Assembly: GCF_025837155.1 (NCBI RefSeq)
Contig: NZ_CP107549.1
Span: 434,001 to 498,000, forward strand
Direction of reading: 5' to 3'
Source of the DNA: Pseudomonas sp. Z8(2022)
Lineage (GTDB): Bacteria > Pseudomonadota > Gammaproteobacteria > Pseudomonadales > Pseudomonadaceae
Length of the DNA stretch: 64,000 bases
The notes beneath the pieces were generated by a model. That model made no database searches. It saw only the letters and a list, made by a program, of their open reading frames with translations, and was not told the origin of the DNA. Below, one piece after another: positions 18,232-29,203 of the stretch. Both the position numbers and the translations under genes were made by a program. Every line of letters begins with the position of its first letter. Position 1 is the first letter of the stretch.

Positions 18232-18630
18232 ATGCAACGACAGGATACGCACAGCAAGCTGATCGGCTACCTGCTGTGGATCTTCGGTTTTCTCGGTTCG
18301 CACCGCTTCTACTACGGCAAACCGGTAACCGGCACGATCTGGTTCTTCACTCTTGGTCTGCTGTTCATCGGCTGGATCATCGACCTGTTCCTGATCCCGT
18401 CCATGGATCGCGAGGCAGACCTGCGCTTCACCGCCGGTGACATCGATTACAACGTGGCGTGGATCCTGCTGACCTTCCTCGGCGTGTTCGGTGTGCACCG
18501 CATGTATCAGGGCAAGTGGATCACCGGGATCATCTACCTGCTTACCGGCGGCCTGTTTCTGGTGGGCGTGCTCTATGACTTCTGGACGCTGAATACGCAG
18601 ATTTCGATCAGGAACGCCCAGCGCGGTTGA
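18232..18630 (+). CDS. TM2 domain-containing membrane protein
   Basis: The protein has 132 residues with two TM2-type units, GSHRFYYGKPVTGTI and GVHRMYQGKWITGII, each followed by a hydrophobic helix and an Asp-rich turn (WIIDLFLIP and VLYDFWTLN). The function of TM2 proteins in bacteria is not established. ATG 18232 follows an AAGGAG box. It is divergent from the SOS-linked pair and ends before a good terminator. Confidence 0.85.
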   Translation: MQRQDTHSKLIGYLLWIFGFLGSHRFYYGKPVTGTIWFFTLGLLFIGWIIDLFLIPSMDREADLRFTAGDIDYNVAWILLTFLGVFGVHRMYQGKWITGIIYLLTGGLFLVGVLYDFWTLNTQISIRNAQRG

Positions 18631-18690
18631 TCCGCTGCTGCCTCGGTTGCGCGAGGTAGTTGCTGCGTTCAGATCAACGAGGGCAGAAAG

Positions 18691-18716
18691 AAGGGCATCC
18701 TGCGGGATGCCCTTTT
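18691..18716 (+). terminator. Rho-independent terminator
   Basis: AAGGGCATCC (18691-18700) and GGATGCCCTT (18705-18714) form a 10-bp stem with a 4-base loop, followed by a T run. It ends the TM2 transcript. The A run at its other side also lets it serve ntrC on the minus strand, whose stop is at 18735. Confidence 0.8.
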
Positions 18717-18734
18717 TCGTTGCGGCTGACTGGC

Positions 18735-20164
<1,430 letters not shown>

Positions 20165-20168
<4 letters not shown>

Positions 20169-21253
20169 GGCGAGGGTGCTCCTTGTTCCAGCGGCAGGAA
20201 GATCGAGAATACGGTGTGGCCGGGATAGCTCTCGCACTCGATCAGCCCCTGGTGCTGACTGATGATGTTCTGGGTGATGGCCAGGCCCAGGCCGGTGCCG
20301 TCGGCACGCCCGCTGACCATGGGATAGAAGATGGTGTCCTGCAGCTCGGGCGGAATGCCGGGGCCGTTGTCGATGATCTCGACCTTGACCACCAGGCGGT
20401 GACGGGTATGGCCGATGGTGAACTGGCGCAGGGTACGGGTACGCAGCGTGATGCGGCCCAGGCCCATGTCGTTCTTCTGTCCCGCGATCGCCTGCATGGC
20501 GTTGCGCACAATGTTGAGTACGGCCTGGATCATCTGCTCGCGGTCGATCAACAGGTCGGGAATGCTCGGGTCGTAATCGCGCACCAGAGTGATGCCACCC
20601 TGACTTTCCGCTTCGATCAGATTGGCGACGCGCTCGAGCACTTCATGCACGTTGGTCATCGCCAGCGATGGCAACTTGTTCGAGCCAAGCATACGGTCGA
20701 CCAGGTTACGCAGGCGGTCGGCCTCTTCGATGATGACGTTGGTGTAGTCCTTGAGATCCTCGTTGGGCAGCTCGCGCGAGAGCAGTTGCGCCGCGCCGCG
20801 AATGCCGCCGAGCGGATTCTTGATTTCGTGAGCCAGGCCGCGCACCAGCAGCTTGGTAGTCTCCTGCTTGGAAAGCTGCGCCTCCTCCTTGGTGATGCGC
20901 AGCAGGCGATCACGCGGGTGCACTTCCAGCAGCAGCAGGGTTTCGCCCATGCTGAACAGGGGCGTTACGGCGTAGTCCACGGTCAGCGTCTGGCCGGTGG
21001 CCGAAGTCAGCACGGCTTCACGCTTGTTGAACGGGTGCGCCTGTTCCACCGCCTGGCGCAGCGAGGACAGCGCCTCGGGGGATTCGGTGAACAGGTCGCT
21101 GATGAACTGGCCATGGCTGCGCTGGCCGCTGACGGCCAGAAGCATCTCCGCCGCCGGGTTCATGTACTCAAGGCATAACTGGCTGTTGAGCAGCAGGGTG
21201 GCGGTGGTCAGGTTGTCCAGTAGTAGTCGGTGCAGCGCGTCGTCGATGGTCAT
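20165..21253 (-). CDS. ntrB: Nitrogen regulation sensor kinase NtrB
   Basis: NtrB (GlnL) is the soluble kinase/phosphatase that sets NtrC phosphorylation in response to the PII protein. The 362-residue protein from ATG 21253 has an N-terminal PAS domain, an H-box with His142 (RGLAHEIKNPLGG) and ATPase motifs (N box IVRNAMQAI, G1 DNGPGIP, G2 GTGLGL). No membrane helix is present. The frame opens at 21319 upstream, but that extension runs over the presumed promoter. Confidence 0.95.
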
Positions 21254-21291
21254 AGGCAGTGCGTTCCGGCGATGGGCAGGAAAATGCAAGA

Positions 21292-21308
21292 AGCAAACCA
21301 AAGCCCCG
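21292..21308 (-). promoter_or_regulatory. Possible sigma-54 promoter of ntrBC
   Basis: Read on the minus strand, CGGGGCTTTGGTTTGCT has the obligatory GG and GC ten bases apart and a good -12 half (TTTGCT), but the -24 half is weak (GGGGC instead of TGGCAC). It would start transcription about 28 bases before ntrB. NtrC-like sites lie about 80 and 185 bases upstream. Confidence 0.35.
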
Positions 21309-21491
21309 AAAAGACGCATATTTTGTCGCCGACGCTGGTCAATAGCGTCCTGTTGGTCGTCGTAAGCGACTTTATCGGTGGCTTTTGGCCATTTTCTGGT
21401 GCGATCTGCGGGTTTTCAGTCAGTCGCTGGCTTGAAGGGGTACAGAGGAGCGACCCAAAACAGGGAGAGCTTAGGAGGGAGAGTGCGAGAT

Positions 21492-21508
21492 TGCACCATT
21501 AAGGTGCA
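21492..21508 (-). promoter_or_regulatory. NtrC-binding site (perfect palindrome)
   Basis: TGCACC-ATTAA-GGTGCA is an exact match to the NtrC consensus TGCACC-N5-GGTGCA; the symmetry extends to a 10-bp stem (21488-21512). A second half-matching site with GGTGCG lies at 21387-21403. The site is just beyond the DUF4124 stop (21516) and upstream of ntrB, so it may mediate autoregulation of ntrBC. Confidence 0.7.
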
Positions 21509-21515
21509 ATCTGTC

Positions 21516-22139
21516 TCAGAAGAAGGGCAGGATGCTGACGTCTTCCTTGGGTTTGTCCTTCAGTGGGCATTCCAGGCGGACACCGTAGTCGTCCTTCTTG
21601 CACGGGTTTATCTTGCGTTTCTGCGCCAATGTCATGCGGTGCATGTGGAAGGGCTGTGCAGGTGTGCGTTCGACGATCAGACCGGCAGAGTCGATGATTT
21701 CTGCCACTAATTGGTGCGTGCCGCGGTCGATGTGCTGCAGGGAGAACACCGGGCTGCGGCTGATCTCGCCCTGGGGTTCTCCGTCGAGCAGCAGACGGTA
21801 GCTATGGCCAGGCAGCAGGCCGGGTTCGCTGTTTAGGGTCACGATCATGTCGCCGGAACCGTGGTGGATCGAAGCGTCCGGTTCCGGCACCAGGATGCGC
21901 AGGACCTGGTAATGCACGGTTGGCTTGGTGACCGCAGGTGGCGGCGCCATGCGCACCGTGGAGGTGGGCTGTCTCAGCTCCACGTTGTTGGAGGGCGCGA
22001 GCATCACCCGTTCGGCGTTGCTGCTGCGCGGTTTGTCGGTGAATACCCGGTTACCTTCGGCGTCGATATAGGTGTAAACCTGGCCGAGAGCGACCGGGGC
22101 GACGAGCAGAAGCAGGAGTAACGGAAAACGCATGTTCAC
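21516..22139 (-). CDS. DUF4124 exported protein (second copy)
   Basis: The protein has 207 residues with a signal peptide (MRFPLLLLLLVAPVALG before QVYTY) and the DUF4124 motif VYTYIDAEGNRVFTDKP. A C-terminal region is similar in plan to the preceding gene product (RLLLDGEPQGE against RLILDGEPYGQ), so the two are tandem paralogues. Its start overlaps the stop of the upstream paralogue by four bases. The pair is placed between glnA and ntrBC, as is usual in Pseudomonas; the function is unknown. Confidence 0.85.
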   Translation of the reverse strand: MNMRFPLLLLLLVAPVALGQVYTYIDAEGNRVFTDKPRSSNAERVMLAPSNNVELRQPTSTVRMAPPPAVTKPTVHYQVLRILVPEPDASIHHGSGDMIVTLNSEPGLLPGHSYRLLLDGEPQGEISRSPVFSLQHIDRGTHQLVAEIIDSAGLIVERTPAQPFHMHRMTLAQKRKINPCKKDDYGVRLECPLKDKPKEDVSILPFF

Positions 22140-22693
22140 TTGGTGGGCTTCGGTGCTGGGCTGGGTGGCGCAGAGCGCGCCGGGCTGTTTACGCTGATGC
22201 GCTGCACGGTGAAGGTCTGCGTGGCGCTCTGCTGGATGATACGGTCGCCTGCCATCACGGCCACGGCCAGTGCATGTTCGCCACGGTCGATATTGGTCAG
22301 TTGCAGGCTGGGAACGTTGCTGGCCTGGCCGTAGGGCTCGCCATCGAGAATCAGGCGCAGTCGGTGGCCAGGTTGCAGGCGTGGCTGAATACTCACGCCG
22401 ACGATGAAGGTGCCGTTGTTCACGCGCATGGCTTCATCGTCCGGAAGGCCGGTCAGGCTCAGTTCGGCGTAGGGCGCTTCGTTCTGCGCCTGGGTATCGT
22501 CGCTGGCCGCTGGAATGCTGGGTGTCTTCATCTCCACCGTATTGGTTGGCGGCAGTTCCACGCTTTCAGCAGCCGCGCCATCCGGCGGCTGGTTGGTGAA
22601 TACCGTGTTGCCGTTGGCATCGGTGTATTTGTAGATCTGTGCACTGGCCGGCAGGGTCAGGGCAAGCAGCAGGCAGGCGAGTAACGGGCGCAT
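22136..22693 (-). CDS. DUF4124 exported protein (first copy)
   Basis: The protein has 185 residues from ATG 22693, beginning with a signal peptide (MRPLLACLLLALTLPASA) followed by the DUF4124 motif IYKYTDANGNTVFTNQPP. The C-terminal half has a beta-rich segment HRLRLILDGEPYG and HALAVAVM like an Ig-type fold. The longer frame from 22732 would hide the signal peptide. It is translationally coupled to its paralogue downstream. Confidence 0.85.
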   Translation of the reverse strand: MRPLLACLLLALTLPASAQIYKYTDANGNTVFTNQPPDGAAAESVELPPTNTVEMKTPSIPAASDDTQAQNEAPYAELSLTGLPDDEAMRVNNGTFIVGVSIQPRLQPGHRLRLILDGEPYGQASNVPSLQLTNIDRGEHALAVAVMAGDRIIQQSATQTFTVQRISVNSPARSAPPSPAPKPTK

Positions 22694-22900
22694 GGGCCAA
22701 TCCTTCCGCGGATGATGCGCTAAGCCTTGCACTGCTATCGATTCCTGGCAAGCGCAGGGCAGCGCTGCTGTGATGTTTGGCTACAAATCGGCTGGCCGCG
22801 GGTGCCGATCTCATAGGGCGACGTGAGCTGTCGACGCTGCGCGCACCTTCTGCGGCAGAGCCGGGGCCTCTCGTTGCGCACGGCGGCAGCAGGATGAAAA

Positions 22901-22932
22901 AAGCCCCGCCAGGCAGGGCCTGGCGGGGCTTT
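22901..22932 (-). terminator. Rho-independent terminator of glnA
   Basis: AAGCCCCGCCAGG and CCTGGCGGGGCTT form a 13-bp stem, with a T run when read on the minus strand (A run at 22896-22902 on plus). It lies 31 bases after the glnA stop and separates glnA from the DUF4124 pair. Confidence 0.9.
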
Positions 22933-22963
22933 CGAACGCGCCATCAGGCGGCGCGAGACTGGC

Positions 22964-24370
22964 TTAGACGCTGTAGTACAGGTCGTATTCCAGCGGGTGT
23001 ACGAAGGTACGGACCTTGATTTCTTCTTCGCTCTTCAGCTCGATGTAGGCATCGATGAAGTCGTCGGAGAACACGCCGCCCTTGGTCAGGAACGCGCGGC
23101 CCTTGTCCAGCTCTTCCAGGGCTTCTTTCAGGCTGCCGCAAACCTGCGGGATCAGCTTGCCTTCTTCCGGCGGCAGGTCGTACAGGTTCTTGTCGGCGGC
23201 ATCGCCCGGGTGGATCTTGTTCTGGATACCGTCGATACCGGCCATCAGCAGGGCAGCGAAGGCCAGGTACGGGTTGGCAGCCGGATCCGGGAAGCGTGCT
23301 TCGATGCGGCGGGCTTTCGGGCTCGACACGTAAGGAATGCGGATGGAGGCGGAGCGGTTGCGTGCCGAGTAGGCCAGCATCACAGGCGCTTCGAAGCCCG
23401 GGACCAGACGCTTGTAGGAGTTGGTCGACGGGTTGGTGAAGCCGTTCAGTGCCTTGCCGTGCTTGATGATGCCGCCGATGAAGTACAGGGCGGTTTCCGA
23501 GAGGCCGGCATAGCCTTCGCCTGCGAAGGTGTTCTTGCCATCCTTGGAGATGGACATGTGCACGTGCATGCCGCTGCCGTTGTCGCCATACAGAGGCTTG
23601 GGCATGAAAGTCGCGGTCTTGCCATAGGCGTCGGCGACGTTGTGCACGCAGTACTTGAGGGTCTGAACTTCGTCGGCCTTCTTCACCAGAGTGTTGAACT
23701 TCACGCCGATTTCGTTCTGACCGGCAGTGGCCACTTCGTGGTGGTGCACTTCGACGACCAGGCCCATTTCTTCCATGGCGTTGCACATGGCAGTACGGAT
23801 TTCGTGGTCGTGGTCGCACGGCGGAACCGGGAAGTAACCGCCTTTGACGGCCGGGCGGTGGCCCTTGTTGCCGCCTTCGACGTCGCCGTCGGTCATCCAG
23901 GAGCCTTGCTCGGAGTAGATCTTGAACATGGAGCCGGAGATGTCGGACTTGAACTTCACTTCGTCGAAGATGAAGAACTCGGGCTCCGGACCGACGAATA
24001 CGGTGTCACCGATGCCGGTGCTCTTCAGGAACTCTTCGGCGCGCTTGGCGATGGAACGCGGGTCGCGATCATAGCCCTGCATGGTGCTCGGCTCGATGAT
24101 GTCGCAGACGATGATCAGAGTCGGCTCTTCGGTGAACGGGTCCAGCACGGAAGTTTCGTCGACCGGCATCAGGATCATGTCGGAGGCTTCGATGCCTTTC
24201 CAGCCATGGATGGACGAGCCGTCGAACATCTTGCCGTGCTCGAAGAAATCTTCGTCGAGGGCGTCACGGGCCGGCATGGTCACGTGGTGCTGCTTGCCCT
24301 TGGTGTCGGTGAAGCGCAGGTCTACCCACTTCACGTCGTGTTCTTTGATCAGTTGAACAGCCTTAGACAT
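22964..24370 (-). CDS. glnA: Glutamine synthetase type I
   Basis: GlnA makes glutamine from glutamate, ammonia and ATP; twelve subunits form the enzyme. The 468-residue protein has the beta-Grasp segment [10 protein letters not shown], the ATP site [16 protein letters not shown], and the adenylylation tyrosine in NLYDLPP near residue 397, which marks the GSI-beta class regulated by GlnE. ATG 24370 follows GGAGGACAAC. A sigma-54 promoter with NtrC sites lies upstream, so expression should rise on nitrogen limitation. Confidence 0.98.
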   Translation of the reverse strand: MSKAVQLIKEHDVKWVDLRFTDTKGKQHHVTMPARDALDEDFFEHGKMFDGSSIHGWKGIEASDMILMPVDETSVLDPFTEEPTLIIVCDIIEPSTMQGYDRDPRSIAKRAEEFLKSTGIGDTVFVGPEPEFFIFDEVKFKSDISGSMFKIYSEQGSWMTDGDVEGGNKGHRPAVKGGYFPVPPCDHDHEIRTAMCNAMEEMGLVVEVHHHEVATAGQNEIGVKFNTLVKKADEVQTLKYCVHNVADAYGKTATFMPKPLYGDNGSGMHVHMSISKDGKNTFAGEGYAGLSETALYFIGGIIKHGKALNGFTNPSTNSYKRLVPGFEAPVMLAYSARNRSASIRIPYVSSPKARRIEARFPDPAANPYLAFAALLMAGIDGIQNKIHPGDAADKNLYDLPPEEGKLIPQVCGSLKEALEELDKGRAFLTKGGVFSDDFIDAYIELKSEEEIKVRTFVHPLEYDLYYSV

Positions 24371-24467
24371 GTTGTCCTCCAGGTGGAAAAGGCTCTTGTC
24401 GTTATAAGCCTTGATATGCGGTGAAGCCCGGCGGGATAGTCCTTCAGGGCAACCTGCCTCACAAGGG

Positions 24468-24484
24468 AGCAAATTGCATGCCAG
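24468..24484 (-). promoter_or_regulatory. Sigma-54 promoter of glnA
   Basis: On the minus strand the sequence is CTGGCATGCAATTTGCT: a TGGC -24 element and a TTTGCT -12 element with GG and GC ten bases apart. This matches the consensus TGGCAC-N5-TTGCW well. Transcription would start near 24457, about 85 bases before the ATG. Confidence 0.8.
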
Positions 24485-24555
24485 TGCCCTGTAATGGGCA
24501 AGGTGCCCGAAACTCAAGCACTCCGCCGGCTGTGGCGAATTTCCGAGGTGATATT

Positions 24556-24632
24556 TGCACCATTAAGGAGCCCTTGATTTTGACTATGCCCATTTTTGGT
24601 GCGTCGAAAGTTTGATGCAGTATTTTTGGTCA
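24556..24632 (-). promoter_or_regulatory. NtrC enhancer sites upstream of glnA
   Basis: Three NtrC-like sequences are visible: TGCACCATTAAGGAGCC (24556-24572), TGCCCATTTTTGGTGCG (24587-24603) and TGCAGTATTTTTGGTCA (24616-24632). Each keeps one good half-site (TGCACC or GGTGC). They lie about 70 to 150 bases upstream of the sigma-54 promoter, the usual enhancer distance. Confidence 0.6.
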
Positions 24633-24699
24633 AAGCTTGAACAATTTCCGCTATAATCCGCGCCCCTGTTTTTTCGTCCCCCAAGCGGGCGGCCTATTC

Positions 24700-26154
24700 A
24701 TGAAGCTCATCGTCAAAGTTTTCCCGGAAATCACCATCAAGAGTCGCCCGGTGCGCAAGCAGTTCATCCGCCAGTTGGGGAAGAACATTCGCTCCGTGCT
24801 GCGCGATCTTGACCCCGATCTGCGGGTTACGGGTGTCTGGGACAACCTGGAGGTCGAGACCGACCTGGACGACCCCCGGCTGCTTGAAGAGATGACCGAA
24901 CGTCTGCGCAACACGCCGGGCATTGGCTTGTTCCTCGAGGTCAACGAGTACCCGCTGGGTGATCTGGACGAGATTACCGAACACTGCAAGCGCCACTACG
25001 CCGACCAGTTGCCGGGCAAGATTTTCGCCGTGCGCTGCAAGCGTGGCGGCAAGCACGCGTTCAGCTCCATTGATGTCGAGCGTCATGTCGGCTCGCGTCT
25101 GCGCCAGGAGTGTGGGGCTGCCGGCATCGACCTGAAGAAGCCGGAAGTCGAAGTGCGCATGGAGATTCGCGACCAGCGTCTGTTCGTGGTGCACAACCGT
25201 CATGAGGGGCTCGGCGGCTACCCGCTGGGGTCGCTGGAGCAGACCCTGGTGCTGATGAGCGGCGGCTTCGACTCCACTGTCGCGGCCTATCAGATGATGC
25301 GCCGCGGTCTGGTCACCCACTTCTGCTTCTTCAATCTCGGTGGTCGTGCCCATGAACTGGGCGTGATGGAAGTGGCGCACTACATCTGGCAGAAATTCGG
25401 TCGCTCGCAGCGCGTGCTGTTCGTCAGCGTGCCGTTCGAGGAAGTGGTCGGCGAGATCCTGTCCAAGGTCGACAACAGTCAGATGGGTGTGATCCTCAAG
25501 CGCATGATGCTGCGCGCCGCCACCCGTGTCGCCGAACGTCTGGAGATCGAAGCGCTGGTCACCGGCGAGGCGATCAGCCAGGTGTCGAGCCAGACCCTGA
25601 CCAACCTCGCAGTGATCGACTCGGCCACCGACATGCTGGTGATGCGTCCGCTGATCGCCAGCCACAAGCAGGACATCATCGACACCGCGACGCGGATCGG
25701 CACCGCCGAGTTCGCCAAGAACATGCCCGAGTACTGCGGCGTGATTTCGGTCAACCCGACCACCCGTGCCCGGGGTTATCGCGTGGAGAAGGAGGAGGCG
25801 CAGTTCGACATGGCCATCCTCGACCGCGCCCTGGAGCGCGCGACGCAACTGCCCATCGACCGCGTCATAGACGAACTGGGCAAGGACGTGCAGGTCGAGG
25901 AAGTGCGTGAGGCACTGGCCGGGCAGATCGTCATCGACATTCGCCATCCCGACGCAGCCGAGGACGCGCCGCTGGAAGTGCCAGGGGTCGAAGTGCAGGT
26001 ACTGCCGTTCTACGCGCTGAACAACAAATTCAAGGAACTGGATGAGAACCGCCAGTACCTGCTGTATTGCGACAAAGGCGTCATGAGTCGCCTGCATGCC
26101 CATCACCTGCTGAGCGAGGGGCATGCCAATGTGCGCGTTTATCGTCCGGCATAG
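24700..26154 (+). CDS. thiI: tRNA 4-thiouridine synthetase / thiazole sulfurtransferase ThiI
   Basis: ThiI adenylates U8 of tRNA and transfers sulfur to it, and also passes sulfur to ThiS for thiamine. The 484-residue protein from ATG 24700 has an N-terminal ferredoxin-like and THUMP region (about 1-165), the PP-loop SGGFDSTVA near 185-195, and a C-terminal rhodanese domain with catalytic Cys457 in YCDKGVMS. Having the rhodanese domain makes it the gamma-proteobacterial type. It links to thiS-thiG at the start of the window. Confidence 0.96.
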   Translation: MKLIVKVFPEITIKSRPVRKQFIRQLGKNIRSVLRDLDPDLRVTGVWDNLEVETDLDDPRLLEEMTERLRNTPGIGLFLEVNEYPLGDLDEITEHCKRHYADQLPGKIFAVRCKRGGKHAFSSIDVERHVGSRLRQECGAAGIDLKKPEVEVRMEIRDQRLFVVHNRHEGLGGYPLGSLEQTLVLMSGGFDSTVAAYQMMRRGLVTHFCFFNLGGRAHELGVMEVAHYIWQKFGRSQRVLFVSVPFEEVVGEILSKVDNSQMGVILKRMMLRAATRVAERLEIEALVTGEAISQVSSQTLTNLAVIDSATDMLVMRPLIASHKQDIIDTATRIGTAEFAKNMPEYCGVISVNPTTRARGYRVEKEEAQFDMAILDRALERATQLPIDRVIDELGKDVQVEEVREALAGQIVIDIRHPDAAEDAPLEVPGVEVQVLPFYALNNKFKELDENRQYLLYCDKGVMSRLHAHHLLSEGHANVRVYRPA

Positions 26155-26281
26155 GACTCCGGGGTTGAATGGCGGCAGCATTCGCCATCGCCCTCCCGAC
26201 CGTTCAGTCCACTGACGCCTTTCCTCTTTATTCGTCGTCCAGACTGGGCGACACACGAATCCTCTGATCGAGATACACACA

Positions 26282-28102
26282 GTGATCGAAAAACTGCGCA
26301 ACATCGCCATCATCGCCCACGTCGACCATGGCAAAACCACCCTCGTCGACAAACTGCTGCGTCTGTCCGGCACCCTCGACCGCAAAGAGGCGGAAAACGA
26401 GCGCGTCATGGACTCCAACGACCAGGAGAAAGAGCGCGGCATTACCATTCTCGCCAAGAACACGGCGCTGAAGTGGGGCGACTACAACATCAACATCGTC
26501 GACACCCCCGGACACGCCGACTTCGGCGGTGAAGTGGAACGTGTGATGAGCATGGTCGACTCCGTGCTGCTGGTAGTCGACGCCCAGGACGGCCCGATGC
26601 CGCAAACCCGTTTCGTGACCCAGAAGGCGTTCAAGGCCGGCCTGCGTCCGATCGTCGTGGTCAACAAGATCGACCGTCCGGGCGCGCGTCCTGACTGGGT
26701 CATCGACCAGATCTTCGACCTGTTCGACAACCTCGGTGCCACCGACGAGCAGCTGGACTTCCCGATCGTCTACGCCTCGGCCCTGAACGGCATTGCCGGC
26801 ATGGATCACGAGAAGATGGACGACAACATGGACGCCCTGTTCCAGGCCATCGTCGACCACGTGCCGGCCCCGGTCGTCGACCTCGACGGCCCGTTCCAGA
26901 TGCAGATTTCCCAGCTGGACTACAACAGCTTCCTCGGCGTGATCGGCATCGGCCGCATCGCCCGCGGTACCATCAAGGCCAACAGCCCGGTGACCGCCAT
27001 CGGCGCCGACGGCAAGAAGCGCAACGGCCGTATCCTCAAGATCATGGGCCACTCCGGTCTGCAGCGCGTCGAAGTGCAGGAAGCCACTGCCGGTGACATC
27101 GTCTGCGTATCCGGTATGGACGAGCTGTACATCTCCGACACCCTGTGCGACCAGAACAACGTCGAGGCCCTGCCGCCGCTGACCGTCGACCAGCCGACCG
27201 TGAGCATGACCTTCCAGGTCAACGACTCGCCGTTCGCCGGCAAGGAAGGCAAGTTCGTCACCAGCCGCAATATCAAGGACCGTCTGGACAAGGAGCTGCT
27301 GCACAACGTCGCCCTGCGCGTCGAGCCGGGCGAGACTCCGGAGAAGTTCAAGGTTTCCGGTCGTGGTGAGCTGCACCTGTCGGTACTGATCGAGACCATG
27401 CGTCGCGAAGGCTTCGAGCTGGCCGTAGGCCGTCCGGAAGTGGTGATCATCGAGAACGAGGCCGGCGAGAAGCAGGAACCGTACGAGAACGTCACCATCG
27501 ACATCGAAGAGCAGCACCAGGGTGCAGTGATGGAGCAGATGGGCCTGCGCAAGGGCGATCTGACCAACATGATCCCCGACGGTAAGGGTCGTATCCGCCT
27601 GGAATACACCGTTCCGGCGCGCGGCCTGATCGGCTTCCGTAACAACTTCCTGACCCTGACTTCGGGTACTGGCATCCTGACCTCGACCTTCAGCCACTAC
27701 GGCCCGATCAAGGCCGGTGAGGTCACCAACCGTCAGAACGGCGTACTGGTCTCCATGGCCACCGGCACTGCGCTGACCTACTCGCTGGAAACCCTGCAGG
27801 CGCGCGGCAAGCTGTTCCTCGAGCCGGGCCAGGAGATCTACGAAGGCCAGCTGTGCGGTATCAACAGCCGTGACAACGACCTAGTGATCAACCCGACCAA
27901 GGGCAAGAAGCTCGACAACATGCGCGCTTCCGGCAAGGACGAAGTCATCGCCCTGGTACCGCCGATCAAGTTCACCCTCGAGCAGGCGCTGGAATTCATC
28001 GCCGACGACGAGCTGGTTGAAGTGACGCCGAAGTCGATCCGTCTGCGCAAGAAGTACCTGAACGAGAACGACCGCAAGCGCTTCGAACGCGCCAAGGTCT
28101 GA
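26282..28102 (+). CDS. typA: Ribosome-associated GTPase TypA/BipA
   Basis: TypA is a translational GTPase related to EF-G that helps ribosome assembly, low-temperature growth and stress responses. The 606-residue protein starts at a GTG (26282) and shows G1 [10 protein letters not shown] at 11-20, the switch element [12 protein letters not shown]3 DTPGHADF and G4 NKIDRPGA. The C-terminal domain typical of BipA is complete. It is followed by a strong terminator. Confidence 0.97.
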   Translation: MIEKLRNIAIIAHVDHGKTTLVDKLLRLSGTLDRKEAENERVMDSNDQEKERGITILAKNTALKWGDYNINIVDTPGHADFGGEVERVMSMVDSVLLVVDAQDGPMPQTRFVTQKAFKAGLRPIVVVNKIDRPGARPDWVIDQIFDLFDNLGATDEQLDFPIVYASALNGIAGMDHEKMDDNMDALFQAIVDHVPAPVVDLDGPFQMQISQLDYNSFLGVIGIGRIARGTIKANSPVTAIGADGKKRNGRILKIMGHSGLQRVEVQEATAGDIVCVSGMDELYISDTLCDQNNVEALPPLTVDQPTVSMTFQVNDSPFAGKEGKFVTSRNIKDRLDKELLHNVALRVEPGETPEKFKVSGRGELHLSVLIETMRREGFELAVGRPEVVIIENEAGEKQEPYENVTIDIEEQHQGAVMEQMGLRKGDLTNMIPDGKGRIRLEYTVPARGLIGFRNNFLTLTSGTGILTSTFSHYGPIKAGEVTNRQNGVLVSMATGTALTYSLETLQARGKLFLEPGQEIYEGQLCGINSRDNDLVINPTKGKKLDNMRASGKDEVIALVPPIKFTLEQALEFIADDELVEVTPKSIRLRKKYLNENDRKRFERAKV

Positions 28103-28121
28103 GTCTTCCCAGGCTGAAATG

Positions 28122-28157
28122 AAAAGCCCCGCCAGAGCGATCTGGCGGGGCTTTTTT
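28122..28157 (+). terminator. Rho-independent terminator of typA
   Basis: AAAAGCCCCGCCAGA, loop GCGA, TCTGGCGGGGCTTTTTT: a 15-bp stem ending in six T residues, 19 bases after the typA stop. The stem sequence is nearly the same as the glnA terminator at 22901. Confidence 0.93.
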
Positions 28158-28271
28158 GCTATCGCGGTATCTATACGAGAGTTGTAGGCCTGCGACCTAC
28201 TACACCGCCAAAAGTGGCCCGGATGCGGGAGCTGTCGACATCACAGGCGCGATCAGCTTTCAGTAATCGCG

Positions 28272-28394
28272 CTATGCCGGGTTGCTCTCACGCTGCTCCT
28301 TCTCGCGCTTCAGGTCACGATACTCGCGGTAGTGCTCATAGGCGGCCTTGGCGACGACTGTCAGGCCGATGGTGGCGAGGATGTTCTTCAGCAT
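28272..28394 (-). CDS. Small hypothetical protein, 40 residues
   Basis: A short open frame encodes 40 residues starting MLKNILATIGLTVVAKAAYE and ending in a highly charged stretch (HYREYRDLKREKEQRE). The N-terminal half is a hydrophobic amphipathic helix, perhaps membrane-anchored, and the C-terminal half is a charged helix. Codon use resembles the neighbouring genes. No clear ribosome-binding site is seen except a weak AGGGGC. I do not recognise a named family. Confidence 0.5.
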   Translation of the reverse strand: MLKNILATIGLTVVAKAAYEHYREYRDLKREKEQRESNPA

Positions 28395-28421
28395 ACTGGT
28401 GCCCCTGCTGATGGTGATGGG

Positions 28422-28634
28422 TCAGTGATTTAGACGCTGCAGAAAATCGTTCAAACGCGTCTTCATGATTTCGCTGCGTGTTGCAGGTTTCGAGTCGAGA
28501 GCGTCACTATGACACTTGGGGCAGGTGCTGTGCCAGTCGATGCCGATTATGAGGCAATCGCTCAAAGGAATCGTGGTGCCTTGCCAGTTGCAGGCTGTGC
28601 AACGGAATGTGCGTGGCTGGGGTGGTATTGGCAT
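28422..28634 (-). CDS. Small zinc-ribbon-like hypothetical protein
   Basis: The protein has 70 residues from ATG 28634, behind AAGGGAG at good spacing. It contains two Cys pairs, CTACNW and CPKCHS, spaced as a zinc ribbon, then a charged C-terminal helix. The frame stays open to 28778, but the extension would overlap the start of the plus-strand gene at 28777. The function is unknown. The start choice rests on the ribosome-binding site. Confidence 0.55.
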   Translation of the reverse strand: MPIPPQPRTFRCTACNWQGTTIPLSDCLIIGIDWHSTCPKCHSDALDSKPATRSEIMKTRLNDFLQRLNH

Positions 28635-28776
28635 GTCGAGATCTCCCTTGCTCGAAATAGGGATACTCTGCGGCAGGGGGGCGACAGATTGTGTCGCCAT
28701 TGGCGCTTGGCTGAAATTATCTGCGGCCTGCAGGGTTTCCTTTGATATTGTTTGGCCATCAGTCAAAGGAGGCAGC

Positions 28777-29004
28777 ATGTCGTATCAGGAGCTCAAGCAG
28801 CGCCATCGCCAGGAACGTGGCGCTCAACATTCAAATCTGCGTCTGCGCGTACATCGTGCCCTGAGCTGGCTCGACCGGGCCGAGCAAGTTAAGCTTCGTG
28901 GTGGACAGCCCAGGCCGCTTTTCAGGTGGAGTACGGTAGTGCCTGATTCGGTAGCGTCGGTGGTGCTACCCATGCGATGTCGGCGCTGGCTACATCGGGG
29001 CTGA
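28777..29004 (+). pseudogene. Truncated remnant of a HEPN-like protein gene
   Basis: A strong AAAGGAGG box precedes ATG 28777. The first 37 residues (MSYQELKQRHRQERG, then LRVHRALSWLDRAEQ) resemble the N-terminus of a conserved Pseudomonas protein of about 200-250 residues that I recall as a HEPN-type family, in which the text continues with a FLWIAFNAAY-like core. Here the sequence after AEQ is low-quality, basic and unlike any domain, and stops after 75 residues. It therefore looks like a 5' fragment left after a deletion. The family recall is from memory. Confidence 0.45.
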
Positions 29005-29203
29005 TCATCGATGAGAGTCAGGGGCAGAGGAGTCCTGTTCTTGTAGGCCTCAAGAACGTAGCTAGGGCATGAGGATGGCTTTCAGTCGCGTGGAAGTCTG
29101 ATGATCCTTCATCGCGCATGATTGATATGTCACGCGCAAATGGCAGTGTCCGGACCGGTTTATTGATGACGTGTCGGTTGCGGAAGATCGGAATCCATAA
29201 ACG
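29005..29203. other. Gap with no recognisable gene
   Basis: Together with the degenerate end of the preceding remnant, about 300 bases here carry no convincing open frame, repeat or promoter. It is presumably what is left of the deleted 3' part of the HEPN-like gene. Confidence 0.4.

Larger units (their letters stand above)
24371..24699. promoter_or_regulatory. glnA/thiI divergent intergenic region
   Basis: This 329-base gap holds no credible gene. Besides the glnA sigma-54 promoter and NtrC sites, it carries a perfect -10 hexamer TATAAT at 24652-24657 on the plus strand, 43 bases before the thiI ATG. Its -35 region is poor, so thiI probably has a weak constitutive promoter there. Confidence 0.6.

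Noticed and set aside
21488..21512. 10-bp hairpin after the DUF4124 stop taken as a terminator
   Set aside because: There is no T run on the minus strand, and the core is an exact NtrC site, which explains the symmetry better.
24694..26463. Minus-strand frame of 589 codons over thiI
   Set aside because: Shadow of thiI, which has clear motifs and correct length on the plus strand.
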